5,344 nt of DNA from positions 1 through 5,344 of the forward strand of contig JAIRTN010000076.1 of NCBI GenBank assembly GCA_031254905.1, read 5' to 3'. The DNA comes from Coriobacteriales bacterium. GTDB lineage: Bacteria; Actinomycetota; Coriobacteriia; Coriobacteriales; UBA8131. Numbering within the stretch: the first letter of the stretch is position 1; every line of letters begins with the position of its first letter. A model generated the notes under the pieces. That model ran no database searches and was not told where the DNA came from. It saw only the letters and a program-made list of their open reading frames with translations. Shown piece by piece: positions 5,126 through 5,344 of this stretch. The position numbers were made by a program, and so were the translations under genes.

Positions 5126-5344
5126 ATGGCTGTCATCCTTCGACTCGATCGCGTCATGGCCGATCGCAAAATGTCCCTTAATGAGCTTGCGGAGAAGGTC
5201 GGGGTTACCAATGTCAACCTCTCCAAGATAAAAACCGGGCGGATACGGGCGATACGCTTCTCCACGCTCGACGCCATTTGCGACGCCCTCGACTGCCAGC
5301 CCGGCGACATTCTTGAGTTCGAGCGCACCCCGTCGAACCGAGCG
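5126..5344 (+). CDS. YozG-like XRE/Cro family transcriptional regulator (3' end cut by window)
   Basis: The reading frame is open to the window edge, giving 73 residues with no stop. It is a compact helix-turn-helix protein of the small Cro/C1 type. MSLNELAEKVGVTNVNLSKIKTG (residues 16-38) covers the HTH: LAEKVGVT packs the first helix, and NVNLSKIK is the recognition helix. The following AIRFSTLDAICDALDCQPGDIL (42-63) is the strongly conserved YozG-type segment. Family proteins are usually about 65-80 residues, so little is probably missing. There is no good ribosome binding site of its own; the five-base gap from the DUF2975 stop suggests translational coupling. It probably binds the AT-rich inverted repeat upstream of the operon as an autoregulator (inference). 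Confidence 0.9.
   Translation, partial: MAVILRLDRVMADRKMSLNELAEKVGVTNVNLSKIKTGRIRAIRFSTLDAICDALDCQPGDILEFERTPSNRA

Overview
This is a GC-rich bacterial window carrying six protein-coding genes, the last cut by the window end. Five genes are on the + strand and one, a ferritin, is on the - strand. The GC-rich coding sequence, strong Shine-Dalgarno sites, a MetY of the O-acetylhomoserine type and a DUF2975/YozG-like XRE pair suggest a GC-rich Gram-positive anaerobe or facultative anaerobe. An Actinomycetota lineage such as the Coriobacteriia (Eggerthella/Slackia-like) is my best guess. That placement is inference; no marker gene is present.

Layout. Positions 1-354 hold no convincing gene. They contain a degenerate GGCATC-type hexamer block and GCC-AGC repeats, with a weak promoter-like site near 51-80. 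A full-length metY (355-1650) follows: the PLP enzyme that makes homocysteine from O-acetylhomoserine and sulfide. The 180-base gap after it has a pentanucleotide array, a weak terminator candidate and a perfect 7-bp inverted repeat.

Positions 1831-3622 form a compact same-strand membrane cluster. It comprises a 118-aa four-helix protein, an MFS transporter best started at 2293 behind a very strong ribosome binding site, and a 53-aa single-pass protein whose start lies inside the 3' end of the transporter gene. A consensus TATAAT overlaps the stop of the first gene, so the transporter and small protein probably also have their own promoter and a leader with a hairpin. This cluster is the least understood part of the window and the best candidate for a new system.

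A convergent ferritin gene (3738-4268, -) conserves the iron ligands at the same residue numbers as E. coli FtnA. Its upstream region holds three 11-12-base repeats ending in a near-perfect 17-base palindrome. An AT-rich divergent regulatory patch (about 4450-4530) carries a perfect 9-bp inverted repeat and a promoter for the DUF2975 membrane protein (4551-5120). That gene is followed five bases later by a YozG-like XRE repressor (5126 to the window end).

Working together: metY serves sulfur assimilation and methionine synthesis. Ferritin stores iron. The DUF2975/XRE pair looks like a self-contained regulator and membrane-partner module that probably controls its own promoter. No tRNA, rRNA, CRISPR array or insertion sequence was seen.
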